A stretch of DNA of 7,464 nucleotides from Sphingomonadaceae bacterium (GTDB lineage: Bacteria > Pseudomonadota > Alphaproteobacteria > Sphingomonadales > Sphingomonadaceae): contig JAGREF010000125.1 in assembly GCA_020446665.1 (NCBI GenBank), positions 1 to 7,464 on the forward strand, in the 5' to 3' direction. Positions 1-6,814 of this stretch are shown here, piece after piece. Both the position numbers and the translations under genes were made by a program. The stretch's first letter is position 1. Each line of letters starts with the position of its first letter. A model generated the notes under the pieces. That model was not told the origin of the DNA. It saw only the letters and a program-made list of their open reading frames with translations, and did no database searches.

Positions 1-1101
1 TCAGACGTTGAACTTGAACAGCATGATGTCGCCGTCCTGGACGATATATTCCTTGCCCTCCTGGCGCAGCTTGCCCGCTTCGCGCGCGCCGGCTTCGCCA
101 TTGCAAGCGACGTAATCGTCGAACGCCATGGTTTCTGCCCGGATGAAGCCGCGCTCAAAATCGGTGTGGATTTCGCCTGCGGCCTGCGGGGCCTTTGCCC
201 CGTCGTGGAAGGTCCATGCGCGGGCTTCCTTGGGACCGACAGTGAAGAAGGTCTTGAGGCCCAGCAGCTTGTAACCCGCGCGGATCACGCGGGCGAGGCC
301 GCTTTCCTCCAGCCCCAGCTCAGCCAGAAACTCACCACGATCTTCCGGTTCCATGCTGACGATTTCCGCTTCGATGGCTGCGGAAACGACCACCGCTTCG
401 GCGCCCTCGGCGGCGGCCTTCTCGAACACTTTGGCGGACATTTCATTGCCCTTTGCAGCGTCTTCTTCAGAGACATTGCAGACATAGAGCACCGGCTTGG
501 CAGTCAGCAGCTGCGCCTGACGGAAGATGCGGGCTTCCTCATCATCCTTAGGTTCTGTCAGCCGGGCGGGCTTGCCCTCGCGCAGCAATTCCAGCGCCTG
601 ACCCAGCACGCTGGCCGTGATCTTCGCTTCCTTGTCACCGCTCGTGGCGCGCTTGGCCGCCGCGGGCACCCGCTTTTCCAGGCTTTCAAGGTCGGACAGC
701 ATCAGCTCGGTTTCGACCACTTCAGCATCGGCCAGCGGATCAACCCGGTTGGCGACATGCTGGATGTCATCATCTTCGAAACAGCGCAGCACATGCACAA
801 TGGCATCGACTTCGCGGATATTGCCGAGGAACTGGTTGCCCAGGCCTTCGCCCTTGCTCGCGCCTTTCACAAGGCCGGCAATATCGACAAAGGCCAGCTG
901 GGTTTCGATCTTTTTCGCGCTGCCACCAATCGCCGCGATCTGGTCAAGCCGCGGATCGGGCACAGCGACCTGGCCGACATTCGGCTCAATCGTGCAAAAG
1001 GGATAATTGGCAGCCTGCGCCGCCTGCGTCTCTGTCAGCGCATTGAAAAGGGTGGACTTGCCGACATTGGGCAGCCCGACGATCCCGCAACGGAAACCCA
1101 T
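1..1101 (-). CDS. ychF: Redox-regulated ATPase YchF (Obg-family P-loop protein)
   Basis: This is a cytosolic Obg-family P-loop NTPase. The family hydrolyses ATP rather than GTP, associates with ribosomes and has been linked to oxidative-stress responses. The 366-aa frame is complete and close to the usual length (about 363 aa). The Walker A/G1 motif GLPNVGKS is at residues 9-16, the G3 motif DIAG at 73-76, and NVSE at 209-212 occupies the degenerate G4 position that explains the ATP preference. A helical insertion rich in Lys and Glu lies at roughly 130-195. The C-terminal TGS domain spans about 283-366 and ends in the family-typical FKFNV. The stop codon is the first three bases of the window. 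The start is supported by a GGAG Shine-Dalgarno (1108-1111) 6 nt upstream. The preceding gene ends 64 nt away on the same strand with no clear terminator between them, so read-through from it is possible. Confidence 0.98.
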   Translation of the reverse strand: MGFRCGIVGLPNVGKSTLFNALTETQAAQAANYPFCTIEPNVGQVAVPDPRLDQIAAIGGSAKKIETQLAFVDIAGLVKGASKGEGLGNQFLGNIREVDAIVHVLRCFEDDDIQHVANRVDPLADAEVVETELMLSDLESLEKRVPAAAKRATSGDKEAKITASVLGQALELLREGKPARLTEPKDDEEARIFRQAQLLTAKPVLYVCNVSEEDAAKGNEMSAKVFEKAAAEGAEAVVVSAAIEAEIVSMEPEDRGEFLAELGLEESGLARVIRAGYKLLGLKTFFTVGPKEARAWTFHDGAKAPQAAGEIHTDFERGFIRAETMAFDDYVACNGEAGAREAGKLRQEGKEYIVQDGDIMLFKFNV

Positions 1102-1165
1102 CGAAAACTCCGGAATAATGGTCTGGCGCGGCCCTTAGCGCTGCGGCGCGGCAAAGGCCAGCCTG

Positions 1166-2161
1166 TCAATCATGCACGGCCCTGACCAGTGGTCCAAAGG
1201 GTGAATTGCCCAGCATCGCAATCTGTGTGCTGGCGCTGACATCATTGATCGCGGTCTGTGGGATGGGTCCGCCGCTCACCGGGCGGCGCAGCGGCCGCTT
1301 GCCGGCGGGCATAGCGATGATCTCTGCCATGGCACGCGGAATATCCATCGGATCAGCGCGGCGGCCTGACCCATCCTCTGTCCCCATTCGGCTCACCATT
1401 TCGGGATAGCCGGAGCTGTGAACATCAGAGGCGCGCTCCTTCAATTCAGCGGAATAGCGGTTGCGATTGACCCATACTTTGGTCGGGTAACCACCCGGCT
1501 CGATGATCGTCACATCAATGCCATGGGGGACCAGTTCATAGGCCAGCTGTTCGAACATCGCCTCCACCGCAAACTTGGTGGCGGAATAATGCCCTGCATG
1601 GGGGACGATCACCCGGCCAAGCTGCGATGAGATAGCGAAAATCTGCCCGGATTTCTGCGCCCGCATCCCCGGCAGAACCGCGCGGGCCATGCGGTGATAC
1701 CCCAGCACATTGGTGTCAAACGCCAGCTTTGTGGCTTCCATGTCCTGCACCTCGACCGGGCCGGAGATGCCTATGCCGGCATTGTTGACCAGCACATCAA
1801 GCGCGCCGCCATTGATCCGCTCTGCTTCTGCCACGCCTGCCGCGACATGTTCATCCCGCAAGACGTCTATTTCAAGGACATGCAGATCAAGCTGCTCTTC
1901 GCTGGCGAGGCTGCGCAATTCATCCGCTTCGGCACGCGGCATGTTGCGCATGGTTGCGAAAACCCGCGCGCCGGACCGGGCGAAATATTCTGCGGCAAGT
2001 CGTCCGAAACCGGAAGAGCAGCCTGTGATCAGGATGGATTTGCCGGCTAAATCGGGTGCAGTTTCGCCCGGCTTTTCAGCAGCCTTTGCCGATATTGCAG
2101 GGGCGAGGGCAGTGGTGGCGGCAGCTCCGGCAATCAGGCTGCGGCGATCGAGTGATGGCAT
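1166..2161 (-). CDS. SDR-family oxidoreductase with N-terminal Tat-like signal
   Basis: This is a classical short-chain dehydrogenase/reductase, an NAD(P)-dependent oxidoreductase of unknown substrate. The 331-aa product has a Rossmann dinucleotide-binding motif TGCSSGFG at residues 46-53, NNAG at 126-129, and the catalytic tetrad N151, S179, Y192 and K196 (YSATK). The first 28 residues are unusual for an SDR: a twin-arginine DRRSLIAG segment (5-12), an Ala-rich hydrophobic stretch and an AKA/A-type cleavage region. This suggests Tat export of the folded, cofactor-loaded enzyme to the periplasm. Downstream of YSATK, an EPGGYPT segment (221-227) replaces the common PG-x-v-x-T. The start has a good AGGAG (2170-2174) 8 nt upstream. 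It lies 72 nt downstream of the beta-barrel gene with no obvious terminator between them, so it may belong to the same transcript. The SDR assignment is firm; export is predicted only and the substrate is not identifiable. Confidence 0.92.
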   Translation of the reverse strand: MPSLDRRSLIAGAAATTALAPAISAKAAEKPGETAPDLAGKSILITGCSSGFGRLAAEYFARSGARVFATMRNMPRAEADELRSLASEEQLDLHVLEIDVLRDEHVAAGVAEAERINGGALDVLVNNAGIGISGPVEVQDMEATKLAFDTNVLGYHRMARAVLPGMRAQKSGQIFAISSQLGRVIVPHAGHYSATKFAVEAMFEQLAYELVPHGIDVTIIEPGGYPTKVWVNRNRYSAELKERASDVHSSGYPEMVSRMGTEDGSGRRADPMDIPRAMAEIIAMPAGKRPLRRPVSGGPIPQTAINDVSASTQIAMLGNSPFGPLVRAVHD

Positions 2162-2233
2162 GGCGATCTCTCCTGTAACGGGACCGATGATCCCACGGAA
2201 AGACCGCCATGCAAAGTCATTTAGAGCCTGAGT

Positions 2234-3778
2234 TTAGAAGCCAAGCCGTGCCCCGAGCACCAGCACATTGCTGCGCGCGCTGGCGTCAGACCATGTGCTG
2301 CCATCTGCCAGATTGCCACCACTGATGAAATTCAGCGGGCTGAAGCCACGGGTGCGGATAAATTCGCCGAACAGGGTTGCCCCTTCGCCGAAATATTGCG
2401 CCAGCCCGACAACGGTCTGATCCTGGCGACGCCACGGGCTATCCTTGGGGCCAGCGATGAACTTCGAATATTCGAGGCTCACACGGGTGCCCTTGTCCTC
2501 TTTGCCGAACAGGTAGCGGCCACCGGCGGTGAAGGACGTGACCTTGTGCGCGGCAAAGGCGGAAAGCGGATTGGTCGGGTCCGGAACCTGCGTGCCGGGC
2601 CATACTTTGGTCGTCTTGGCGAAGTCGCCAATCACTTCCAGCTTGCCGTAATTGACGCGGCCGTAAGCAGCCCATGCCGGGACATTATCCGCGCAGGGGT
2701 TGAAATGGACCACCGGGTAGGACTGGCAATAGGCCGTGCCATGCAGGTAGCTGCCACCGAGCATGACGGATGCTTCATCCGCAATATCAAGCGTATAGCT
2801 GCCATCAATCGCGAAATTGTTCAGCTTTGACGGTACCGAGGTCCCGTCAACCGGGGTATTGGCCCCGCGGAACTGAGCGCCGCCCACAACCGCCATGGCC
2901 CGGACGGAAATACCGCCCTGCAGGAAGCCCACCTGACCACCATAGGCGAGGGGGGCAAAGGCATGCCATGTGCTGGAATTGGTGAAGGGGCTGACACTGT
3001 CCTGCAGGCCGAAAGGCACATCCATCTTGCCCGCAGAGGCATAAATGGGCGACTTGTTCAGATCACCATACATGACATAGGCCTTGCGGATCTGGATCTG
3101 GTTGCGCCCCAGCGCAGTAATCGTGCCCTGGCCAAAGCTCTGCTCCGGATCATAGAGCATTTCGAAATAGCCGGTGAAATTGCTGGTCGGCGCCATGGTC
3201 ACGCCCAGTTGCACACTGTTGATGGCGATTTCCTGCGTCGATTTGGTGCGCTGATTATTCCCGGTCGGGTGACGCATCAGATAACCGAACTTGTTCGGAC
3301 GATTGGACCAATGCGCATCCGCAATGGCAATCACTTCACCGCTCAGCGTAACGACCGAATTCAGCCGGCCTTCCTTGCGGGCCTGAAGCTGGATGACCTG
3401 CCGCGTGCTGATATTGCGCGTGTGGTCGAGTATGTCGCGGGAATAATTCGTATCAATGCCGAACAGCGGACGCCCATCGTCGCTGACCATGCTGGCTTGC
3501 TGCGTCACGGCCACTGGCGCGGTGGCGACTGCTGCCGGTGTAGCAGCGATCACTGCCGGCGCAGCGGCCTGTTGAGCGGCTTCCCTTGCCTCATCCTTGC
3601 GTCGCAAGGCTTCCAGATCAGCGCGCAAGCGGGCGTTTTCTTCCTCGATGCGTTCAACCCGGGCAAGCAGGGCGGCAAGGTCCGTATCATCCGGTGCAGC
3701 CAGTGCCGGAACGCTTGCAAACAGGGCCGCCACGAAGGGCAGGGCCTTGAGCATGCGGGAAAGGGAGCTGAATTTCAT
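2234..3778 (-). CDS. Outer-membrane beta-barrel protein with N-terminal coiled coil (porin-like, possibly LbtU-like)
   Basis: This is a predicted outer-membrane porin or channel of 514 aa. A Sec signal peptide covers residues 1-27, with cleavage after VPALA. A heptad-rich charged segment follows (about 33-70), predicted to be a coiled coil, and then an Ala/Pro linker (71-96). From about 105 to the end there are alternating amphipathic strands, many aromatic girdle residues and short Gly/Asp turns. The last residue is Phe (GARLGF), the classical signal for assembly by the BAM machinery. The segment IQIRKAYVMYGDLNKSP (228-244) and the following AGKMDVPFG resemble LbtU-type siderophore porins, an impression from memory and not verified. 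The only cysteines, C351 and C362, lie in what looks like one extracellular loop. The gene starts 29 nt after the stop of the TPR lipoprotein gene, so co-transcription is likely. The Shine-Dalgarno is weak (AAGAG). The transported substrate is unknown. Confidence 0.85.
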   Translation of the reverse strand: MKFSSLSRMLKALPFVAALFASVPALAAPDDTDLAALLARVERIEEENARLRADLEALRRKDEAREAAQQAAAPAVIAATPAAVATAPVAVTQQASMVSDDGRPLFGIDTNYSRDILDHTRNISTRQVIQLQARKEGRLNSVVTLSGEVIAIADAHWSNRPNKFGYLMRHPTGNNQRTKSTQEIAINSVQLGVTMAPTSNFTGYFEMLYDPEQSFGQGTITALGRNQIQIRKAYVMYGDLNKSPIYASAGKMDVPFGLQDSVSPFTNSSTWHAFAPLAYGGQVGFLQGGISVRAMAVVGGAQFRGANTPVDGTSVPSKLNNFAIDGSYTLDIADEASVMLGGSYLHGTAYCQSYPVVHFNPCADNVPAWAAYGRVNYGKLEVIGDFAKTTKVWPGTQVPDPTNPLSAFAAHKVTSFTAGGRYLFGKEDKGTRVSLEYSKFIAGPKDSPWRRQDQTVVGLAQYFGEGATLFGEFIRTRGFSPLNFISGGNLADGSTWSDASARSNVLVLGARLGF

Positions 3779-3807
3779 GATTTTGGCTCTTTTTCAGAAA
3801 ATTGCGA

Positions 3808-5358
3808 TCAGTTGGCTTGCGTGCTGGAAGCAGCGGCCAGCGCGAGGTAATGCGAACGAATATTGTCGTTGTTCGGCTGTGCTTCGAGCGCAGCGCTGAT
3901 ATGTTTCAGAGCTTCGGGGCTGAAGCCTTCAGCCTTGAACATCGCCCAGCCCAGAGTGTCCTGCACAGTCGGGTTTGCAGGGGCCAGTTGGTGCGCCTTG
4001 CGCGCATATTTCACGGCCTGGCCATGCTTGCCCGTTTCCATCAGCACATTGGCGTAATTATTCACGATAACGACATCAGCCGCATTGGCCGGATTGCTCA
4101 GCAAATCTGCGTAAATTCGCTCTGCATCGCCCCATTTGCCGGTCCGGATCGCCTTTTCAGCGGCAACCATCTGCTCGGCATTCGGATCACCCTTGGCCAG
4201 TTTCTGCGCACGGGCCTGATAAGTGGCTACCGCAGGCAGGCTGAGCTTGGTGGTCACCGCATGGGCCAGCGTCAGGATTTGCGGATTGGCGTTAGGCGCA
4301 TCAGCAATCGGCTTGAGATAGCTCCACGCTTCCCGGTACTGGCCGGTTTCATAGAGCAGGCTGGAGAGCATCGCCCGGGCAGCGAGATTTTCTCCCCCAC
4401 GGCGGAAATAACCCGTCAGATGGGCACGGGCCTGTTCCTTCTGGCCACGCTTGGCCGCAATCAGGCCTGCCATCCGGTAGGCTTCCGGGAAGGCATTGTA
4501 ATCCTTGATCTTCTGGATGATCCGATTGGCTTCATCATACTGGCCATCGTCAAATGCGATCTGAGCATTCAGCAGGATCATCGGCGCACCCGCGCCGCCC
4601 AGCTTCTCCGATGCATTTTTCAGCCATTTGAGAGCTTCATCGCGCTGACCATTGTCATAGGCCACCGCCGCCTTGCCGAGCAAAGCGACCTGGCTCGCCG
4701 GGCGCAATTCCAGAGCGCGGTCAAAATGTGCATTCGCAGCCGGAAAATCGCGCTTCTGCAAGGCCACTTTGGCCTGGAACAGCGCAACATCGGCATCATT
4801 AGGGGCAAGGCTGGCCGCCCGTTCGCCAATCTTGCCGGCCTTGACCGCGTCACCCAGTTGCAAGGACCGTGTTCCATCAAGGATCAGCAGTTCGGGCGTG
4901 TCGGGAAATGTCTTCAGCCCCTGATCCAGCATAGTGACTGCCTTGTCACTGTTTCCCTCAGCCAGATAGGCCCCCACAGCGACCGCTGCAGCCAGACCGC
5001 TTGACAGGGAAGCCTGCCCCAGCGTTTCAAGAGCCAGTTTGCTGTTCCCCCCCATCAGATGCGCCTGCGCAAGATAGATTCGCGATTCGGCGCCAAATTC
5101 GGGGTGGTCGAGCAGTTCGGAAAACTCGGATTTTGCCAGTTCCGGGTTCTCATCCTCCAACGCAATGCGACCATTCAGAAACTGTAATTCCGGAGTTTTA
5201 CCGTTGGTTTTCAAAGCATTGCGAATAGATATTTTCGCAGCCGCAATATCGCCCTCGTTAAGGAATTGCGCGGCTTTGTCCGAATTCGGGACACCGATAT
5301 CAGAGCACGCGCCAAGCCCCAGGATTGCAGCTACGAGCAAAAATCTGTTGGCGATCAT
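3808..5358 (-). CDS. TPR-repeat lipoprotein, PrsT-like (PEP-CTERM-associated family)
   Basis: This is a predicted outer-membrane lipoprotein built almost wholly of tetratricopeptide repeats, which act as protein-protein scaffolds. The 516-aa product has a lipoprotein signal peptide with lipobox LGAC and acylated Cys18. Ser at +2 gives no inner-membrane retention signal. TPR-like helical pairs run from about residue 25 to 505; clear ones include 25-60, 134-152, 188-220, 222-250, 263-283, 292-318, 431-460 and 465-495. The N-terminal pattern, a short Cys-Ser start followed by a repeat with FLNEGDIAAAKISIRNALK, and the C-terminal DTLGWAMF motif resemble the PEP-CTERM/XrtA-system TPR lipoprotein PrsT. 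PrsT proteins are much longer (around 900 aa), so this is a short relative. It is divergent from a PEP-CTERM gene and 29 nt upstream of a beta-barrel gene. A TPR lipoprotein plus barrel also recalls AlgK/AlgE. TPR and lipoprotein calls are firm; the PrsT link is moderate. Confidence 0.85.
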   Translation of the reverse strand: MIANRFLLVAAILGLGACSDIGVPNSDKAAQFLNEGDIAAAKISIRNALKTNGKTPELQFLNGRIALEDENPELAKSEFSELLDHPEFGAESRIYLAQAHLMGGNSKLALETLGQASLSSGLAAAVAVGAYLAEGNSDKAVTMLDQGLKTFPDTPELLILDGTRSLQLGDAVKAGKIGERAASLAPNDADVALFQAKVALQKRDFPAANAHFDRALELRPASQVALLGKAAVAYDNGQRDEALKWLKNASEKLGGAGAPMILLNAQIAFDDGQYDEANRIIQKIKDYNAFPEAYRMAGLIAAKRGQKEQARAHLTGYFRRGGENLAARAMLSSLLYETGQYREAWSYLKPIADAPNANPQILTLAHAVTTKLSLPAVATYQARAQKLAKGDPNAEQMVAAEKAIRTGKWGDAERIYADLLSNPANAADVVIVNNYANVLMETGKHGQAVKYARKAHQLAPANPTVQDTLGWAMFKAEGFSPEALKHISAALEAQPNNDNIRSHYLALAAASSTQAN

Positions 5359-5503
5359 TACTTATCTCTTTCGTCGCGGAATGACTTTGAAGTCCCGTGA
5401 CTAAGCCATGCCGGTAAAGAGGTGATTAACTATCGCGAATTCAGATTTACTTAGTGCTTGCAAGGCATTGGGTACGTAGAATTAAAATAAGGGAACTAAG
5501 ATT
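5359..5503. promoter_or_regulatory. Divergent intergenic region between TPR lipoprotein and PEP-CTERM genes
   Basis: This 145-bp, AT-richer stretch must hold the promoters for two genes read in opposite directions. On the plus strand a possible sigma70-like pair is TTGCAA (5458-5463) and TAAAAT (5483-5488), but the 19-bp spacing is long. The plus-strand ribosome binding site AAGGGA (5489-5494) lies 9 nt before the PEP-CTERM start and supports it. A perfect 8-bp palindrome CTTGCAAG lies at 5457-5464, and a gapped inverted repeat GACTT-tg-AAGTC at 5383-5394; either could be an operator. No convincing sigma54 -24/-12 element (TGGCAC-N5-TTGC) was found on either strand. Individual elements are tentative; that the region is the shared promoter region is well supported by geometry. 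Confidence 0.5.
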
Positions 5504-6052
5504 ATGCTCGGTAAAAAGGGAATCGCAGGGGCAATCGCTCTGACCATGGCAGCTGTCGCAACACCGGCACAGGCTGATATCTTCAGCTATACCATGTCGA
5601 ATGGCTCGGTGCTTTCGATCAACAACGAAACCAACACCGCGACTTTCGTTGGCAACAACATCAACACGTCGATGACCAGCGATGCATTTGCCACTTTCGC
5701 CGGCGGTGCCAACCCCGTCTTTACCGCTGTGCTGAGCTCGCTGGATGGTACGCGCCTGGTGAATGGCCAGTGGCTGACCGACAATCCCTATCTCGCCGAT
5801 TCAACCCACCCGCAGAAGCTGATCATGGAAAGCACCGGTCGCGTCAATCTGTGGGCATGGTGGGGCAACCCGATCAGTGCCGGTGACTACATCACCTATG
5901 TCACTTCCTATTCTGTTTCGACCAGCGGCGGTACGCAGGTTCCCGAGCCGGGCATGCTGGGTCTGTTCGGTCTGGCTGCTGCAGGTGTGATGTTCGGTCG
6001 CCGCCGTCGCAAGGCCAAGGTGACCTATTCCAACAACATGGCTGCTGCATGA
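5504..6052 (+). CDS. PEP-CTERM sorting domain-containing exported protein
   Basis: This is a secreted surface protein carrying the tripartite tag recognised by exosortase/EpsH enzymes. The 182-aa product has a Sec signal peptide (about 1-24, cleavage after PAQA). A 120-residue mature region (25-145) follows, rich in Thr, Ser, Asn and Gly and without cysteine. It looks beta-rich, with a Trp cluster LWAWWG at 116-121, and matches no family I recognise. The C-terminus has VPEP at 146-149, a hydrophobic helix at 150-165 and the basic cluster RRRRK at 166-170. Known members are cleaved near the PEP motif and often accompany exopolysaccharide production. A 12-residue tail follows the arginines, longer than the few residues typical of the family. 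The start is supported by AAGGGA 9 nt upstream. It is the only plus-strand gene here, transcribed away from the TPR lipoprotein gene, and ends at a strong terminator. The sorting tag is certain; the function of the mature domain is unknown. Confidence 0.93.
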   Translation: MLGKKGIAGAIALTMAAVATPAQADIFSYTMSNGSVLSINNETNTATFVGNNINTSMTSDAFATFAGGANPVFTAVLSSLDGTRLVNGQWLTDNPYLADSTHPQKLIMESTGRVNLWAWWGNPISAGDYITYVTSYSVSTSGGTQVPEPGMLGLFGLAAAGVMFGRRRRKAKVTYSNNMAAA

Positions 6053-6056
6053 TCCG

Positions 6057-6133
6057 CTGATCTGAAGCATTCATTGGTCAATTGCGGCCGGGTTCGAGAG
6101 GACCCGGCCGTTTTTTGTTGCCGATCAGATCAG
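6057..6133. repeat. 9-bp inverted repeat flanking the terminator and reaching the pth stop codon
   Basis: CTGATCTGA (6057-6065) is matched by its exact reverse complement TCAGATCAG (6125-6133). The left arm begins 4 nt after the PEP-CTERM stop and the right arm overlaps the stop codon of pth. The strong terminator hairpin sits between the arms, so the whole region could fold into a larger cruciform-like structure. It may also be chance similarity; no mobile-element gene is nearby. Confidence 0.35.
6085..6116 (+). terminator. Strong intrinsic terminator of the PEP-CTERM gene
   Basis: A perfect 9-bp GC-rich stem pairs CGGCCGGGT (6085-6093) with ACCCGGCCG (6102-6110) around an 8-nt loop. Six T residues (6111-6116) follow immediately. 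It begins 32 nt after the PEP-CTERM stop codon and insulates the convergent pth gene. On the minus strand the hairpin has no T-tract after it, so it should act mainly on plus-strand transcripts. Confidence 0.92.
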
Positions 6134-6723
6134 GCTCCGGCTGCGTCCTGCATGCGCAAGGCGACATCATTCATGAACCGGGCATCATCTCTTCTGGCGA
6201 GCCATTCTGCCTCTGCGCCAATAGCTGCCAGCATGTCTGTCAGCGGGTCCATTTCGGATTTGGCATAATTGCCCAGCACATGGCCGGTCACGCGGTCCTT
6301 ACTGCCGGGATGGCCAATGCCGATGCGGACCCGGCGAAAATCCGGGCTGCCAAGAGAGGCGGTGTGCTTGTCGATACTGCGCAGACCATTATGGCCAGCC
6401 AGCCCGCCGCCAATGCGGACCTTCACCTTGAAAGGCGCCAGGTCGAGCTCGTCGTGAAATACAGTGAGGGCGCTGACGTCCAGCTTGTAGAACCGCAAGG
6501 CTTCGCCCACGGCGCGGCCGCTTTCATTCATGAATGTCGCGGGTTTGAGCAGCAGCACCTTCTCAGAGCCGATCCGCCCTTCCTGTACCCAGCCGGAAAA
6601 TTTCTTCTGCACCGGGCCGAAGCTGTGCATTTCGGCAATCACATCCATGGCCATAAAGCCGACATTATGCCGGTGCAGCGCATATTGCGGGCCGGGATTT
6701 CCAAGACCTGTCCAGATTTGCAT
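6130..6723 (-). CDS. pth: Peptidyl-tRNA hydrolase (Pth)
   Basis: This cytosolic enzyme hydrolyses the ester bond of peptidyl-tRNAs released prematurely from ribosomes, recycling the tRNA; the activity is essential in many bacteria. The 197-aa length matches the family. Substrate and catalytic residues are all visible: GLGNPG with N9 (6-11), H19 as the catalytic base in RHNVG (18-22), N66 in FMNESG (64-69), D91 in HDELD (90-94) and N112 in GHNGLRS (110-116). They correspond to N10, H20, N68, D93 and N114 of the E. coli enzyme. RIGIGHPG (133-140) is also typical. The start codon follows an AGAGGG-like Shine-Dalgarno. It lies 91 nt downstream of rplY on the same strand, separated by a hairpin, in the usual alphaproteobacterial order. 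The gene that normally follows, ychF, is here displaced by about 5 kb. No residue is missing and the gene appears functional. Confidence 0.98.
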   Translation of the reverse strand: MQIWTGLGNPGPQYALHRHNVGFMAMDVIAEMHSFGPVQKKFSGWVQEGRIGSEKVLLLKPATFMNESGRAVGEALRFYKLDVSALTVFHDELDLAPFKVKVRIGGGLAGHNGLRSIDKHTASLGSPDFRRVRIGIGHPGSKDRVTGHVLGNYAKSEMDPLTDMLAAIGAEAEWLARRDDARFMNDVALRMQDAAGA

Positions 6724-6755
6724 TCCGCCCTCTTAGCGATTTGCACGCGGAATCA

Positions 6756-6789
6756 AAACGCCGACCCTGCTCGCGCAAGGCCGGCGTTT
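6756..6789 (-). terminator. Probable rplY terminator between rplY and pth
   Basis: An 8-bp stem is formed by AAACGCCG (6756-6763) and CGGCGTTT (6782-6789) around an 18-nt loop. Read on the minus strand, the stem ends in a short T run (TTTT then GATT) just after rplY. The T-tract is short and the loop long, so it may be a partial attenuator that lets some transcripts continue into pth. Confidence 0.6.
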
Positions 6790-6814
6790 CAAATCCGGTA
6801 AAGGAAGCGGAGGA

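Noticed and set aside
1102..1165. GC-rich repeats between the SDR gene and ychF as a terminator
   Set aside because: GGCGCGGC-like copies are direct rather than inverted repeats and no T-tract follows, so a terminator is not supported.
166..1185. Open frame of 339 codons on the plus strand
   Set aside because: It lies opposite ychF, whose motifs and length are unmistakable; the plus-strand product resembles no family.
2963..3850. Open frame of 295 codons on the plus strand
   Set aside because: It is antisense to the beta-barrel gene, rich in His and Arg as is typical for shadow frames, with no ribosome binding site or domain.
3802..5004. Open frame of 400 codons on the plus strand
   Set aside because: It is antisense to the TPR lipoprotein gene, has no recognisable domain or signal, and such long shadow frames are expected opposite GC-rich genes. 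The minus-strand reading has a lipobox and regular TPR motifs.
5440..5475. Possible sigma54 promoter around GCTTGCAAGG
   Set aside because: The TTGC half is present but no TGGC(A/C) element stands at the required distance upstream on either strand.
6082..6801. Open frame of 239 codons on the plus strand
   Set aside because: It starts inside the terminator hairpin and runs antisense to pth.
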